Positions 1-8,651 are shown, counted from the stretch's first letter. The stretch: DNA of 64,000 nt from Flavivirga algicola (GCF_012910715.1 NZ_JABBHF010000002.1:253001-317000), one strand, 5' to 3'. A program made the numbers and translations. The notes: generated from the letters alone by a model not told the origin.

Positions 1-1
1 A

Positions 2-29
2 AAAAAGTTACAAAATTTTGTAACTTTTT
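2..29. terminator. Perfect 28-bp inverted repeat upstream of the ECF sigma gene
   Basis: Bases 2-15 are the exact reverse complement of bases 16-29, with a GTTACAAAA/TTTTGTAAC core flanked by A5 and T5. Read as RNA this is a hairpin followed by U residues, so it could end transcription of whatever lies left of the window. Because it lies about 30 bp before the sigma gene and is perfectly symmetric, it could equally be an operator. The sequence cannot decide between these. Confidence 0.5.
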
Positions 30-60
30 ACATTCATTTATATCTAAAGGAAAAACAAAT

Positions 61-699
61 ATGGAAGCCATAAGAATTGATGATTATAAAAACCCTATGA
101 TCCATGATTTTGATGTTATTAAAAAAATCTTAGAGGGAGAAAAAGGATTGTTTGAGATTTTAATGCGCAGAAATAATCAAAAATTGTATAGGGTTATAAA
201 AAGTTACATTAATGATGAGACACTTATAAAAGATATCATGCAAGACACTTATATAAGAGCCTATGAGAAACTTCACCAGTTTAATGGGAAATCTCAATTC
301 TCTACATGGCTAATTAGAATAGGTATCAATGAAGCCCTACGTGAACTAAGATTTAACCAAGTAAAAAAAACTGCTAAATCTTTTATAGAAGATAAAAAAG
401 AAATGAGTCCTGAAAAAGCTATCATACAAAAAGAAGCTAAGTGGATTTTAGAACAAACCATTGAAAGCCTTCCCGAAAAATACCGGGTAGTTTATATGCT
501 GAGTGAAGTTGAAAACATGTCTATGAAAGAAATTAGCGATTGCTTGGACCTTTCTACAAGTAATGTAAAAGTAAGAATCCATCGTGCTAAACACATGCTT
601 AAAAATAAGTTATATGAATTGTCTCAAAAACCTAATGTTTTTGAATTTGGCTTTTCTAAATGTGATGATTTAGTGGATATTGTAATGAAAAATCTTTAA
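61..699 (+). CDS. RNA polymerase sigma factor, ECF (sigma-70) family
   Basis: This 212-residue protein has the two-domain ECF layout. Region 2 lies at about residues 28-95 (QDTYIRAYEKL, then the FSTWLIRIGINEALRELR segment). Region 4 lies at about 135-190 (LPEKYRVVYMLSEVE, then a helix-turn-helix ending in VKVRIHRAKHMLK). It would redirect RNA polymerase to a small regulon. No anti-sigma gene of the usual kind follows; the next genes encode a membrane-anchored OB-fold protein and an outer-membrane barrel/cytochrome/YceI set, which may be its targets. The C-terminal tail (FGFSKCDDLVDIVMKNL) extends past region 4 and has two features often seen in redox-linked ECF factors only loosely, so no signal is assigned. 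The family call is firm. Confidence 0.93.
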   Translation: MEAIRIDDYKNPMIHDFDVIKKILEGEKGLFEILMRRNNQKLYRVIKSYINDETLIKDIMQDTYIRAYEKLHQFNGKSQFSTWLIRIGINEALRELRFNQVKKTAKSFIEDKKEMSPEKAIIQKEAKWILEQTIESLPEKYRVVYMLSEVENMSMKEISDCLDLSTSNVKVRIHRAKHMLKNKLYELSQKPNVFEFGFSKCDDLVDIVMKNL

Positions 700-732
700 C
701 TTTCAACTATTATTCAATTTATTTCAATAAAA

Positions 733-1137
733 ATGGGTAAAAACAGAAAAACACGAATTAGCATTATAGCACTGATAATTGTCGTTTTAATAGTTATTAT
801 TGGATATAATTATATATACCAAGACCATCGTAACATTGAAAAAGAAAAAGCCACTTTCTCTTTATCTGCTGATGAGATTAGTGCCGAATTTTCAAAAGAC
901 CCCGATACTGCCGAAAAGAAATATTTGAATAAGACTGTAGAAATTTATGGTACTATCACGGAATTAAATCCTATGGATATGACTTTAAATAACAATGTTT
1001 ATGGTGCTTTCAACATATCTCTTACTGCAACAACATCATACCATATTAATTCTAAAATAAAAATCAAAGGCAGGTGTATTGGTTATGATGATTTACTCGA
1101 ACAAGTGAAATTAGATCAATGCACCATATCTGATTAA
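733..1137 (+). CDS. Membrane-anchored OB-fold protein (tRNA_anti-like family)
   Basis: This 134-residue protein has one hydrophobic N-terminal segment (about residues 9-27, IIALIIVVLIVIIGYNYIY) preceded by lysine and arginine, so it is probably anchored in the inner membrane with the rest outside the cytoplasm. Residues about 45-130 resemble the small OB-fold domain of the tRNA_anti-like family common in Bacteroidota: SADEISAEFSKDPDTAEKKYLNKTVEIYGTI is followed by a series of beta strands and KIKGRCIGYDDLLEQVKLDQCTI. The function of the family is not established. The gene follows the sigma factor by 33 bp in the same direction and is likely co-transcribed with it. Confidence 0.7.
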   Translation: MGKNRKTRISIIALIIVVLIVIIGYNYIYQDHRNIEKEKATFSLSADEISAEFSKDPDTAEKKYLNKTVEIYGTITELNPMDMTLNNNVYGAFNISLTATTSYHINSKIKIKGRCIGYDDLLEQVKLDQCTISD

Positions 1138-1211
1138 ACCTAAATGAAAAAGATGATTGATTTCTACCAGAACTAAAAATAACAAAAACACCCTGTTTAA
1201 TCTTTAATTTT

Positions 1212-2060
1212 ATGAAATACTTACTAACTATTATTTTTTGTTTTCCCCTTCTAATCTATTCACAAGACGATTTATTAGATGAAATCGATTCAGATTCAAC
1301 TGGGATAGAATATGTTTCTGCTGCTTTTAAAGGACTAAAAATAGTCAACTTTGAGTCTACTAAACTTGTAGCTAAGAACGAACTTACGTTTATTGTATCC
1401 CATCGATTTGGAAGCCTAGAAAATGGCATTGATACTTTTTTTGGGTTGGATGATGCTGTAACACGTTTAAATTTTGTTTACGGCGTTTCCGATAACCTTA
1501 ATTTTGGAATCTCTAGAAGTTCTTTTCAAAAAATTTACGAAGTATCAACAAAATATAGGATACTAAGGCAAGTAAAAGACGGTTTCCCTTTTTCTATAGT
1601 TGGTTTTAATGCCTTTTTAATTAATACAGGCTTAGAGAAAGACAACTTACCTTTTATTGAATTTGAACACAGGCTTAGTTATACAATCCAATTATTAATA
1701 TCAAGAAAAATAAACACTAATTTATCCTTAGAATTAGCGCCTACCTTTTTCCACGACAACTTTGTACAAATTGACGGGCAAGATAATTCCCAATTCGCTC
1801 TAGGCCTAGGTGGTCGCCATAAATTATCTAAGCGTTGGTCTGTTAATATAGATTATGGTTGGCATTTAAATAGAGCTGATAACTCCCCTTTTAAAAATCC
1901 GCTATCCATTGGTTTCGATTTAGAAACTGGCGGGCATATTTTTCAGTTGCATTTTACTAATGCGCAAGGCATGAATACAAATACTTTTTTAGGTCAGGGG
2001 TCTGGAGATTGGTCTGATGGAAACATCTATTTTGGATTTAACTTAAGCAGAGTTTTTTAA
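1212..2060 (+). CDS. DUF5777-type outer-membrane beta-barrel protein
   Basis: This 282-residue protein has an N-terminal signal peptide (MKYLLTIIFCFPLLIYSQ) followed by an acidic stretch. It then has alternating polar/hydrophobic strands typical of an outer-membrane barrel (GLKIVNFESTKLVAKNELTF, VSHRFGSL, FVYGVSDNLNFGISRS) and ends in an aromatic residue (SRVF). It matches what I know of DUF5777 barrels in Bacteroidota, which commonly sit beside a small c-type cytochrome and a YceI-like protein, exactly as here (12 bp to the cytochrome gene). An electron-transfer or lipid/quinone-related role is suggested by that context only. Confidence 0.75.
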   Translation: MKYLLTIIFCFPLLIYSQDDLLDEIDSDSTGIEYVSAAFKGLKIVNFESTKLVAKNELTFIVSHRFGSLENGIDTFFGLDDAVTRLNFVYGVSDNLNFGISRSSFQKIYEVSTKYRILRQVKDGFPFSIVGFNAFLINTGLEKDNLPFIEFEHRLSYTIQLLISRKINTNLSLELAPTFFHDNFVQIDGQDNSQFALGLGGRHKLSKRWSVNIDYGWHLNRADNSPFKNPLSIGFDLETGGHIFQLHFTNAQGMNTNTFLGQGSGDWSDGNIYFGFNLSRVF

Positions 2061-2072
2061 TACCCTAATGTT

Positions 2073-2438
2073 ATGAAAAGAATATTTTTACTACTAATAT
2101 TTCAATCTATTATTTTTTCCAGCTGTACAAATGTTAGCGAGGAAGATTTAATTGCTAAAGAACCACAACCAACTATAACAACTTACAATGACGATGTAAA
2201 AACTATTATTGATAATAACTGTATTGTCTGCCACGCTAATCCACCAGTAAATGGTGCGCCAATATCGTTAACAACCTTTAATGATGTAAAAAATGCTGTG
2301 ACAAATAGCAATTTAATAAATAGGATTTCACGCCAGGCAGGAGAAAGTGGAGCCATGCCTTTTGGGGGACCCCGATTACCCCAAAATTTGATCGATATAA
2401 TACAGAAATGGGAAGACGATGGACTATTAGAAGAATGA
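2073..2438 (+). CDS. Small c-type cytochrome lipoprotein
   Basis: This is a 121-residue protein with a lipoprotein signal (lipobox FSSC, Cys18). It has a single haem c attachment motif, C50-I-V-C53-H54, in the context DDVKTIIDNNC. A likely distal methionine ligand is Met95 in GAMPFGG. The size and motif spacing fit a mono-haem cytochrome anchored by lipid to a membrane outside the cytoplasm. It lies in a run with the DUF5777 barrel (upstream) and YceI protein (downstream). It is clearly paralogous to the lipoprotein encoded at 13525-13869: NGAPISLTT here matches NGAPFSLTT there, and both end in KW-(D/N)DGLLE. The redox partner is unknown. Confidence 0.85.
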   Translation: MKRIFLLLIFQSIIFSSCTNVSEEDLIAKEPQPTITTYNDDVKTIIDNNCIVCHANPPVNGAPISLTTFNDVKNAVTNSNLINRISRQAGESGAMPFGGPRLPQNLIDIIQKWEDDGLLEE

Positions 2439-2484
2439 CATATTCTTTTACCTACGCTTATACAATTAATTAAAAAAATGAAAT

Positions 2485-3036
2485 ATGAAAAAAACACTTT
2501 TTCTAATGACCCTTTTTATTGGATTGGGGCTATCGGCACAAAGTAAATACTTAACAAAAAAAGGTACCGTTGCATTTGAGGCTTCCGTACCCTCTTTTGA
2601 AGAAGTAAAAGCATCACATAATTCTGTAACTGCTATAATAAATTCAGAAAATGGTGAATTTGCAACCTTAGTTTTAGTAAAAGGTTTTCGTTTTAAAAAT
2701 GCCCTCATGGAAGAGCATTTTAATGAAAACTATGCAGAATCAGACCTGTATCCTAAAGCAACATTTAAAGGAAAAATATTAAGTTTTTCAATGGATAAAT
2801 TAAGTGCAAAAAAACAATTATTTTTAATTAATGGCCAATTAACCTTTCATGGAAAAACGAAACAACTAGACAATGTTAAGGCCAACATAAACCTAAATGA
2901 AGATGGGCTTATTGAGATTTCTGGATTCTTTTTGGCCAACGCTACAGATTACAATATAAAAATACCAAAAGTTGTTAAAAATAAAATTGCCAATGACATA
3001 GAAGTGGCTTTCGATTTTAGTCTTAAAAAGAAGTAA
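2485..3036 (+). CDS. YceI-family periplasmic protein
   Basis: This 183-residue protein has a signal peptide (MKKTLFLMTLFIGLGLSAQS). The rest has the lipocalin-like YceI pattern: GTVAFEASVPSFEEVKASH near the start, then FATLVLVKGFRFKNALMEEHFNENYAES, then a TFKGKI strand and LTFHGKTKQL. Family members bind isoprenoid-type lipids. In Bacteroidota YceI genes often sit with cytochrome and barrel genes, as here. The gene is complete and begins 46 bp after the cytochrome gene. The ligand cannot be read from the sequence. Confidence 0.88.
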   Translation: MKKTLFLMTLFIGLGLSAQSKYLTKKGTVAFEASVPSFEEVKASHNSVTAIINSENGEFATLVLVKGFRFKNALMEEHFNENYAESDLYPKATFKGKILSFSMDKLSAKKQLFLINGQLTFHGKTKQLDNVKANINLNEDGLIEISGFFLANATDYNIKIPKVVKNKIANDIEVAFDFSLKKK

Positions 3037-3081
3037 CGACCTTTAGTCAGTGCTCCTTCCTAACCCATAAAAATCGAAACC

Positions 3082-3987
3082 ATGAATACACTTAAAACAT
3101 TACTATACTTTTCTATTTTTAAATATCCACTTACTAGAGAGGAAATTTATAAATTTTCACCTTTGCCTTCAAAAGGCACAATACGCGAGGAAATTGACCT
3201 TTTATTACACATGGGTATCATTTACAAGCTTAAGGGTTTTTACTCAATTGAAAATGACTTAGCTCATATACAGAGGAGGATTGAAGGTAACCGAATGGCG
3301 AAAAATATTATGCCAAAAGCCCTTAAGGTCTCTAAATTTATAGCTAAATTCCCTTATGTAGAAAGTGTTTCTCTTTCTGGAGCTTTATCTAAAGGTTATT
3401 ATGATGATCATGGAGATATTGATTTTTTCATCATAACTAAACCCAATAGATTATGGATAGCAAGAACCTTGCTTATTCTATACAAAAAAATCTTCCTATT
3501 GAATTCAAAGAAATATTTTTGTGTCAATTATTTTATTAGCAGTAATAATCTAAAAATTTTCGAACAAAATAGGTTTACAGCCACAGAATTGGCAACACTC
3601 ATTCCTGTTAATGGGAAAACGGTCTTTAAATCATTCATTGAAGAGAACCTTTGGGTAAAAGATTATTTCCCTAACATGACTCTAACAGATTTTTCAAAAA
3701 TACAGGATTATAAAAAGTCATGGCTATCTTTAATATTGCAAAGCTTTTTGAATTCAAAAATTGGTGATTCAATAGATGATTTCTTTAAAAAAGTCACATT
3801 AAAAAAATGGCACTCAAAATTCAATCATATGGAAAAAGATGATTTTAAAATTGCTATGAAATCTACTAAAAATGTTTCCAAACACCACCCTCAAAATTTT
3901 CAAAAAAAAGTGATTGATCTATTAAATAAAAAATACAATACCATAAGAAAACAATATAATTTAGACATACACTCTGAGCATGCTTGA
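3082..3987 (+). CDS. Nucleotidyltransferase-fold protein with N-terminal winged-helix-like region
   Basis: This 301-residue protein starts with a helical region (residues 1-60) that reads like a winged helix. The nucleotidyltransferase superfamily signature follows: the G100-A-L-S-K-G loop, then D112-I-D114 (GDIDFFI), the pair of metal-binding acidic residues. A third acidic position is not obvious. The C-terminal half is basic and lysine-rich. It opens a run of five genes with overlapping or touching ends: it overlaps the next gene by 8 bp. The substrate is unknown; it might activate or tag a small molecule or sugar handled by the following radical SAM, methyltransferase and glycosyltransferase genes. 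The superfamily call is fairly safe, the role is inference. Confidence 0.7.
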   Translation: MNTLKTLLYFSIFKYPLTREEIYKFSPLPSKGTIREEIDLLLHMGIIYKLKGFYSIENDLAHIQRRIEGNRMAKNIMPKALKVSKFIAKFPYVESVSLSGALSKGYYDDHGDIDFFIITKPNRLWIARTLLILYKKIFLLNSKKYFCVNYFISSNNLKIFEQNRFTATELATLIPVNGKTVFKSFIEENLWVKDYFPNMTLTDFSKIQDYKKSWLSLILQSFLNSKIGDSIDDFFKKVTLKKWHSKFNHMEKDDFKIAMKSTKNVSKHHPQNFQKKVIDLLNKKYNTIRKQYNLDIHSEHA

Positions 3988-5443
3988 TATAGTCTTTTCA
4001 CATTCTTATTATTATAAATTCGACCAAAAGCAATGGAAGAACAAAACGCCTTATCCCCCATTAGGCACTATTTATGCAGCCTCATATCTCAGGGAAAACG
4101 GATATTCTGTTGATCTTTTTGATGTAAATCTTCTTGATGAACCAAAAACAATTGAACCCTATTTAAAAAAGCATCAACCCAAAATATTTATTATTTATGA
4201 CGATGGTTTTAATTATCTAACAAAAATGTGCTTGACAACTATGCGTGGAGCTGCTTTTGAGATGATAAAAATAGCCAAAAGCCTACATTGTCATGTTATA
4301 GTTTGTAGTTCTGATGCTACCGATCATTATGAAAAGTATTTAAATTCTGGTGCAGATTTCGTAATTCAGGGAGAAGGAGAAATGACGCTTAAAGAGCTCG
4401 TGATCGCCCTTGAAGATAACCAAGACACATCTTTAATTCAGGGTATTGTATTCAAAAGTAAAGACGAAATAATTAAAAATCCGCCAAGAACCGTTTTAAA
4501 AGAATTAGATCAACTCCCTCTACCGGCATGGGATTTAGTTGATATTGAAGCATATCGAAATATCTGGGAGTCTCATGGAAATGAATTTACCCTAAATATT
4601 GCAACAACTCGCGGTTGCCCGTATAAATGTAATTGGTGTGCTAAGCCTATTTATGGTAATCGTTACAACTCGCATAGCCCCGAATATATTACGAAACACA
4701 TTAAACATTTGGTCGAAACATATCATGTAAACCGTTTTTGGATGTGTGACGATATTTTTGGATTAAAGCCTCATTGGGTTCAGCAATTCAATAAATGTCT
4801 AAAGACCGAAAGCCTATCGATCTCCTATTATATACAAAGTAGAGTCGATTTACTTTTAAAAGAAGACACTATCGATGCTTTAGCAGAAAGCGGACTTCAT
4901 GAAGTTTGGGTTGGAGCAGAAAGTGGTTCCCAATCCATACTGGATGGTATGGATAAAGGCATTACCGTTTCCCAAATTTATGAAGCGACTCACTTGCTAA
5001 AAGAGAAAAATATTCGTGTGGCATTCTTTATTCAATTTGGATATTTAAACGAAACCAAGGAGGATATCAATAAAACCATCCAAATGATTAAAACCCTAAT
5101 CCCTGATAATATTGGGGTTTCTGTTTCATATCCGTTGCCAGGAACCAAATTTTATGAAAAAGTTAAAGATGATTTACAACTAAAAGCTAATTGGACAGAT
5201 TCTGACGATTTGGCTATGCTATTCAAGGGAACGTTTAACCCAAAGTTCTATAAAAAACTGCATCGCTATGTACACAAAGAGTATCGTAAAAGTCAAGGAA
5301 TGGCTAATTTCAAAAAGATTTTTAAAACTCCTTTGTCTTTAACGAAATCCGAATTGAGATCTATACTTTTATATGGGTATTATGTTCCATCTGCGTTATT
5401 AGATAAAATAATTTTAAAAAATATGGAACACAGTTATGCCTAG
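3980..5443 (+). CDS. B12-binding-domain radical SAM enzyme (first of a pair)
   Basis: This is a 487-residue protein. Residues 1-150 form a Rossmann-like cobalamin-binding-type domain (PPLGTIYAASYLRENGYSVDLFD, ADFVIQGEGEMTLKEL), but I see no DxHxxG base-off motif. Residues about 200-410 are the radical SAM barrel, with C213-P-Y-K-C217-N-W-C220 binding the [4Fe-4S] cluster and a GAESGSQ motif further on. This layout is that of the BchE / P-methylase / HpnJ type, which carries out methylation or ring and carbon-skeleton chemistry. The C-terminal 80 residues are basic. It overlaps the methyltransferase gene by 8 bp and shares its layout with the second enzyme at 6218-7603, so the two may act in sequence on one substrate. 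Confidence 0.88.
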   Translation: MLDIVFSHSYYYKFDQKQWKNKTPYPPLGTIYAASYLRENGYSVDLFDVNLLDEPKTIEPYLKKHQPKIFIIYDDGFNYLTKMCLTTMRGAAFEMIKIAKSLHCHVIVCSSDATDHYEKYLNSGADFVIQGEGEMTLKELVIALEDNQDTSLIQGIVFKSKDEIIKNPPRTVLKELDQLPLPAWDLVDIEAYRNIWESHGNEFTLNIATTRGCPYKCNWCAKPIYGNRYNSHSPEYITKHIKHLVETYHVNRFWMCDDIFGLKPHWVQQFNKCLKTESLSISYYIQSRVDLLLKEDTIDALAESGLHEVWVGAESGSQSILDGMDKGITVSQIYEATHLLKEKNIRVAFFIQFGYLNETKEDINKTIQMIKTLIPDNIGVSVSYPLPGTKFYEKVKDDLQLKANWTDSDDLAMLFKGTFNPKFYKKLHRYVHKEYRKSQGMANFKKIFKTPLSLTKSELRSILLYGYYVPSALLDKIILKNMEHSYA

Positions 5444-6221
5444 TGATTTTGACATAGCTGCAAAAAATTACGATAATGTATTTACATTTTCTAAAATAGG
5501 CCGTGCACAACGGAATCGTGTGTATAGCTATCTAAATCCGATAATTAATAACACCACCAAAAAGCTTTCTATACTTGAACTAAATTGTGGTACAGGAGCT
5601 GATGCTATAAAATTGGCGAATCTCGGACATTCTGTCTTAGCCACAGACATCTCCAAAGCTATGATAGATGTGGCAAAAGCTAAAGAAACCCCTAAAAATT
5701 TAGATTTTAAAATTCAGGATATTAATACCATTTCAAGTCAAACGTTCCAAACACAATTTGACTTAATTTTCTCAAACTTTGGCGGATTAAACTGTCTTTC
5801 TAAAAAGGAATTGGAAGCTTTTATAAAAACCTCTAAAGACCTTCTAACCCCCAACGGAAAGCTAGTGTTCGTTATCATGCCTAGGTTTTGTATCTGGGAG
5901 CGACTATATTTTTATTTAAAAGGAGATTTAACAAATGCTAAAAGAAGACGTTCAAACAAAAGCGTCTTAGCCAATATAGATGGTATAAAAGTCCCTACAT
6001 GGTATTACAATCCGAAAGAAATTATATCCTTAGCAAAACCGCAGTACAAACCTGAAAAGATAAAGCCCATAGGGATAAGCGTCCCACCTTCGTATCTCGA
6101 AGCCTCTTTTATATCTAAAAGACCTCTTTTAGATCTATTAATTGGTATTGAAAAAATATTTAACTTTTCTTTTTTGGCTAAATATGCGGACCATTTTTTA
6201 ATTGAATTGACGAAGAAATGA
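5436..6221 (+). CDS. Class I SAM-dependent methyltransferase
   Basis: This 261-residue protein has the Rossmann methyltransferase motifs: motif I at residues 48-54 (ELNCGTG), the acidic end of strand 2 at D71 (VLATDISKAM), and a motif II/III region around DLIFSNFGGLNCL. The substrate-binding C-terminal half contains charged and aromatic stretches (CIWERLYFYLKGD). It overlaps the radical SAM gene before it by 8 bp and the one after it by 4 bp (ATGA), so the three are almost certainly translated together. It probably methylates the product or precursor of the two radical SAM enzymes; O-, N- or C-methylation cannot be told apart. Confidence 0.88.
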   Translation: MPSDFDIAAKNYDNVFTFSKIGRAQRNRVYSYLNPIINNTTKKLSILELNCGTGADAIKLANLGHSVLATDISKAMIDVAKAKETPKNLDFKIQDINTISSQTFQTQFDLIFSNFGGLNCLSKKELEAFIKTSKDLLTPNGKLVFVIMPRFCIWERLYFYLKGDLTNAKRRRSNKSVLANIDGIKVPTWYYNPKEIISLAKPQYKPEKIKPIGISVPPSYLEASFISKRPLLDLLIGIEKIFNFSFLAKYADHFLIELTKK

Positions 6222-7603
6222 GCCTCGTATTAACCCATGCTTATTACTTATACGAAGACCCAAAAGAGGCATATATCATGAAACCATATGCCCCTCTAGG
6301 ATTACTTTATATTTCGTCTTATTTAAATGAGAAATATGTAGAAAATCATGTCTTCGATTCTACATTTTATTCTCAAGAAGAACAACTAGTATTTATTCAA
6401 AACAAACGCCCAAAAGCCGTTGCTATTTACACCAATTTGATGACAAAAATTAACGTTATTAAATTGGTTAAACTATTAAAAAATGATTCAAGGTATGGTT
6501 TTCCTAAAGTTATATTGGGTGGTCCAGATGTCACCTATAATTGTAAAAATTATTTGAACAATGGTGCCGATTTTTTAGTTATAGGAGAAGGCGAACAAAC
6601 AACTTTAGAGTTGTATCGTGCTATAATAAGCAATAATAATTATCAAAATATTTCTGGAATTGCTTTTCTGGAAAATGACAAGGTTATAAAGACAGCTCCA
6701 AGAACTAAAATTAAAGACCTTTCGGAGCTACCCTTACCAAATAGATCTGCCATACCTGTAAATAAGTATTTAGAAACCTGGAAGACACACCATGGAAAAA
6801 GCTCTATGACCGTTAGCACACAACGTGGCTGCCCCTACACTTGTAAATGGTGCAGTACTGCCGTTTATGGTCAAAGTTACAGAAGGCGTCCAGCAAATAT
6901 GGTTGCCGCCGAATTACGTATGCTTAAAGATTCTTACAAGCCTGATAGTATTTGGTTTGTAGACGATGTATTTACAGTAAGCCATAAATGGATAAAAAGT
7001 TTTCACGAAGAAGTCATCAAACAAAATGCAATTATCCCTTTTGAATGTATTACAAGAGCAGAGCGTTTAAACAGTGAGATATTGCAACTGTTAAAAGAAG
7101 CGGGATGCTTCCGAATTTGGATTGGTGCCGAAAGCGGCTCCCAAAAAATCATTGATGCCATGGACAGACGTGTAGATGTAAATATAGTAAAAGAAGCCAT
7201 TCAAAAAACAAATGCCTTAGGTATTGAAACTGGTACATTTATTATGATAGGCTATCCTGGGGAAGATGAAACAGATATTAATCAAACTATTAAGTATTTA
7301 AAAGATGCCAATCCAACATATTTCACTATTACAGTAGCTTATCCCATTAAAGGAACATCTCTATATAATGAGATTGAAGATAAAATAATAGCACACCCTA
7401 ATTGGGAAACATCTACGGATAGGGATATTGATTTTTCTAGAACTTACTCTAGAAAATTTTATGATTATGCAGTAAGGAAAGTTGTAAACAATGTTGAACT
7501 TTACAAAGAGATAAACAAAGGAAAAAGCAGGAGTAACCTGAAAGTATTTAAACTAAAAACCAAATTACTTTTGATTGATAGGTTAATGAAAATTAATAAA
7601 TGA
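6218..7603 (+). CDS. B12-binding-domain radical SAM enzyme (second of a pair)
   Basis: This 461-residue protein has the same architecture as the enzyme at 3980-5443. An N-terminal cobalamin-binding-type domain (YAPLGLLYISSYL, ILGGPDVTYNC, ADFLVIGEGEQTTLELY) lacks a visible DxHxxG. It is followed by a radical SAM barrel with C205-P-Y-T-C209-K-W-C212 and GAESGSQKIIDAM. The basic C-terminal region resembles that of its partner. The two proteins share many local motifs but are not near-identical, so this is an old duplication with likely different reactions rather than redundancy. It begins inside the last codons of the methyltransferase gene and ends 3 bp before the glycosyltransferase gene. Confidence 0.88.
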   Translation: MSLVLTHAYYLYEDPKEAYIMKPYAPLGLLYISSYLNEKYVENHVFDSTFYSQEEQLVFIQNKRPKAVAIYTNLMTKINVIKLVKLLKNDSRYGFPKVILGGPDVTYNCKNYLNNGADFLVIGEGEQTTLELYRAIISNNNYQNISGIAFLENDKVIKTAPRTKIKDLSELPLPNRSAIPVNKYLETWKTHHGKSSMTVSTQRGCPYTCKWCSTAVYGQSYRRRPANMVAAELRMLKDSYKPDSIWFVDDVFTVSHKWIKSFHEEVIKQNAIIPFECITRAERLNSEILQLLKEAGCFRIWIGAESGSQKIIDAMDRRVDVNIVKEAIQKTNALGIETGTFIMIGYPGEDETDINQTIKYLKDANPTYFTITVAYPIKGTSLYNEIEDKIIAHPNWETSTDRDIDFSRTYSRKFYDYAVRKVVNNVELYKEINKGKSRSNLKVFKLKTKLLLIDRLMKINK

Positions 7604-7606
7604 GAA

Positions 7607-8587
7607 ATGGAAGGGATATCAAGGGTTAGTATCATAATACCTACTAGAAATAGACTAATTTCTTTAAAACGAACTTTACGCTCTATTTCCAAACAAACAT
7701 GCCTCCCTAAAGAAATAATCATTATAGACTCAAGTGACAATCTACTTAAAAGAGAGCAAGTAGATTTGAAATTTAATTGTGACTTACAAATAATTCAATC
7801 TAAGCCATCGGTATGCTTACAAAGAAATATAGGCATTAAAAAGAGTCATTCTAATTATATTTTCTTATGTGATGATGATATTGAAATCTCTAAAAACTAT
7901 ATAGAAGAACTGGTACGCTTTTTAAATAAAAACCCTTCTGAAACTATAGCTAGTGGGTTAATTTATGAAAAACATCAAGATAAGTGGCTTTATTGCTTTC
8001 CAAAAAGTTCTACTTTGGGGCTATTACATTCCTACATTTTTTCATGTTCTTTAAACTTTGAATTAGATAAAAGAGATTACCCAAATAATTTTATTATTCA
8101 GAAGATTATTGATTCTTATATAAAAAAAGGAAATCACATCTCAAAATCTGGATGGCCATGCACAATAAGTTATACTGGTGACTATTTTGCAGCACCAATT
8201 TACGGATTGGGTGCTTCAATAATTAGATCTAAGGATTTGAAAAATGTATTATATGATACTGCTTTTTATACCCATGGTGTTGGAGATAATTATGATTTAG
8301 CTATTGGTTTAGATAAAGACATAAATGTTATAAAACGTGCAAATGCTTATCATCATAAAGAAATAATAAATAGAGTAAATAGTGATAAAGCATATTATTA
8401 TAGAATAGGTGCATTACACTATATTCTACTAAAACACAAACGATTTAATCACATAAATTTACTTTTTTTAATATGGTCATTAATTGGTAATTCTATACTA
8501 TTCTTAAAAAAAAGAGCGTTAAAAAAAATCTATTATAGTTTAATTATGATTTTAAGAATCATTTTTCATCGTAATCTATATCAATAA
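7607..8587 (+). CDS. Family 2 glycosyltransferase
   Basis: This 326-residue protein has a GT-A fold N-terminus (VSIIIPTRNRLISLKRTL, EIIIIDSSD). After LQRNIGI it has the metal-binding acidic cluster D89-D90-D91 (FLCDDDIEIS). The middle part (DYFAAPIYGLGASIIRSKDL, then HGVGDNYDLAIGLD) fits acceptor binding. A hydrophobic C-terminal segment (about residues 285-305) suggests membrane association. It follows the second radical SAM gene by 3 bp and is most likely the last gene of that operon. It would add a sugar to the product of the pathway; neither donor nor acceptor can be named. Confidence 0.85.
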   Translation: MEGISRVSIIIPTRNRLISLKRTLRSISKQTCLPKEIIIIDSSDNLLKREQVDLKFNCDLQIIQSKPSVCLQRNIGIKKSHSNYIFLCDDDIEISKNYIEELVRFLNKNPSETIASGLIYEKHQDKWLYCFPKSSTLGLLHSYIFSCSLNFELDKRDYPNNFIIQKIIDSYIKKGNHISKSGWPCTISYTGDYFAAPIYGLGASIIRSKDLKNVLYDTAFYTHGVGDNYDLAIGLDKDINVIKRANAYHHKEIINRVNSDKAYYYRIGALHYILLKHKRFNHINLLFLIWSLIGNSILFLKKRALKKIYYSLIMILRIIFHRNLYQ

Positions 8588-8651
8588 TGAATTCTATTCA
8601 CATTTAAATTTTGAGTAGTTTTACTAATATCATTGAAAATCTATAGTATAT

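Noticed and set aside
1141-1173. Ten-codon frame between the OB-fold and barrel genes
   Set aside because: It is too short and has no features of a gene.
2183-2497. Minus-strand frame of 104 codons over the cytochrome gene
   Set aside because: It is antisense to the clear lipoprotein/cytochrome coding sequence and has no recognisable protein pattern.
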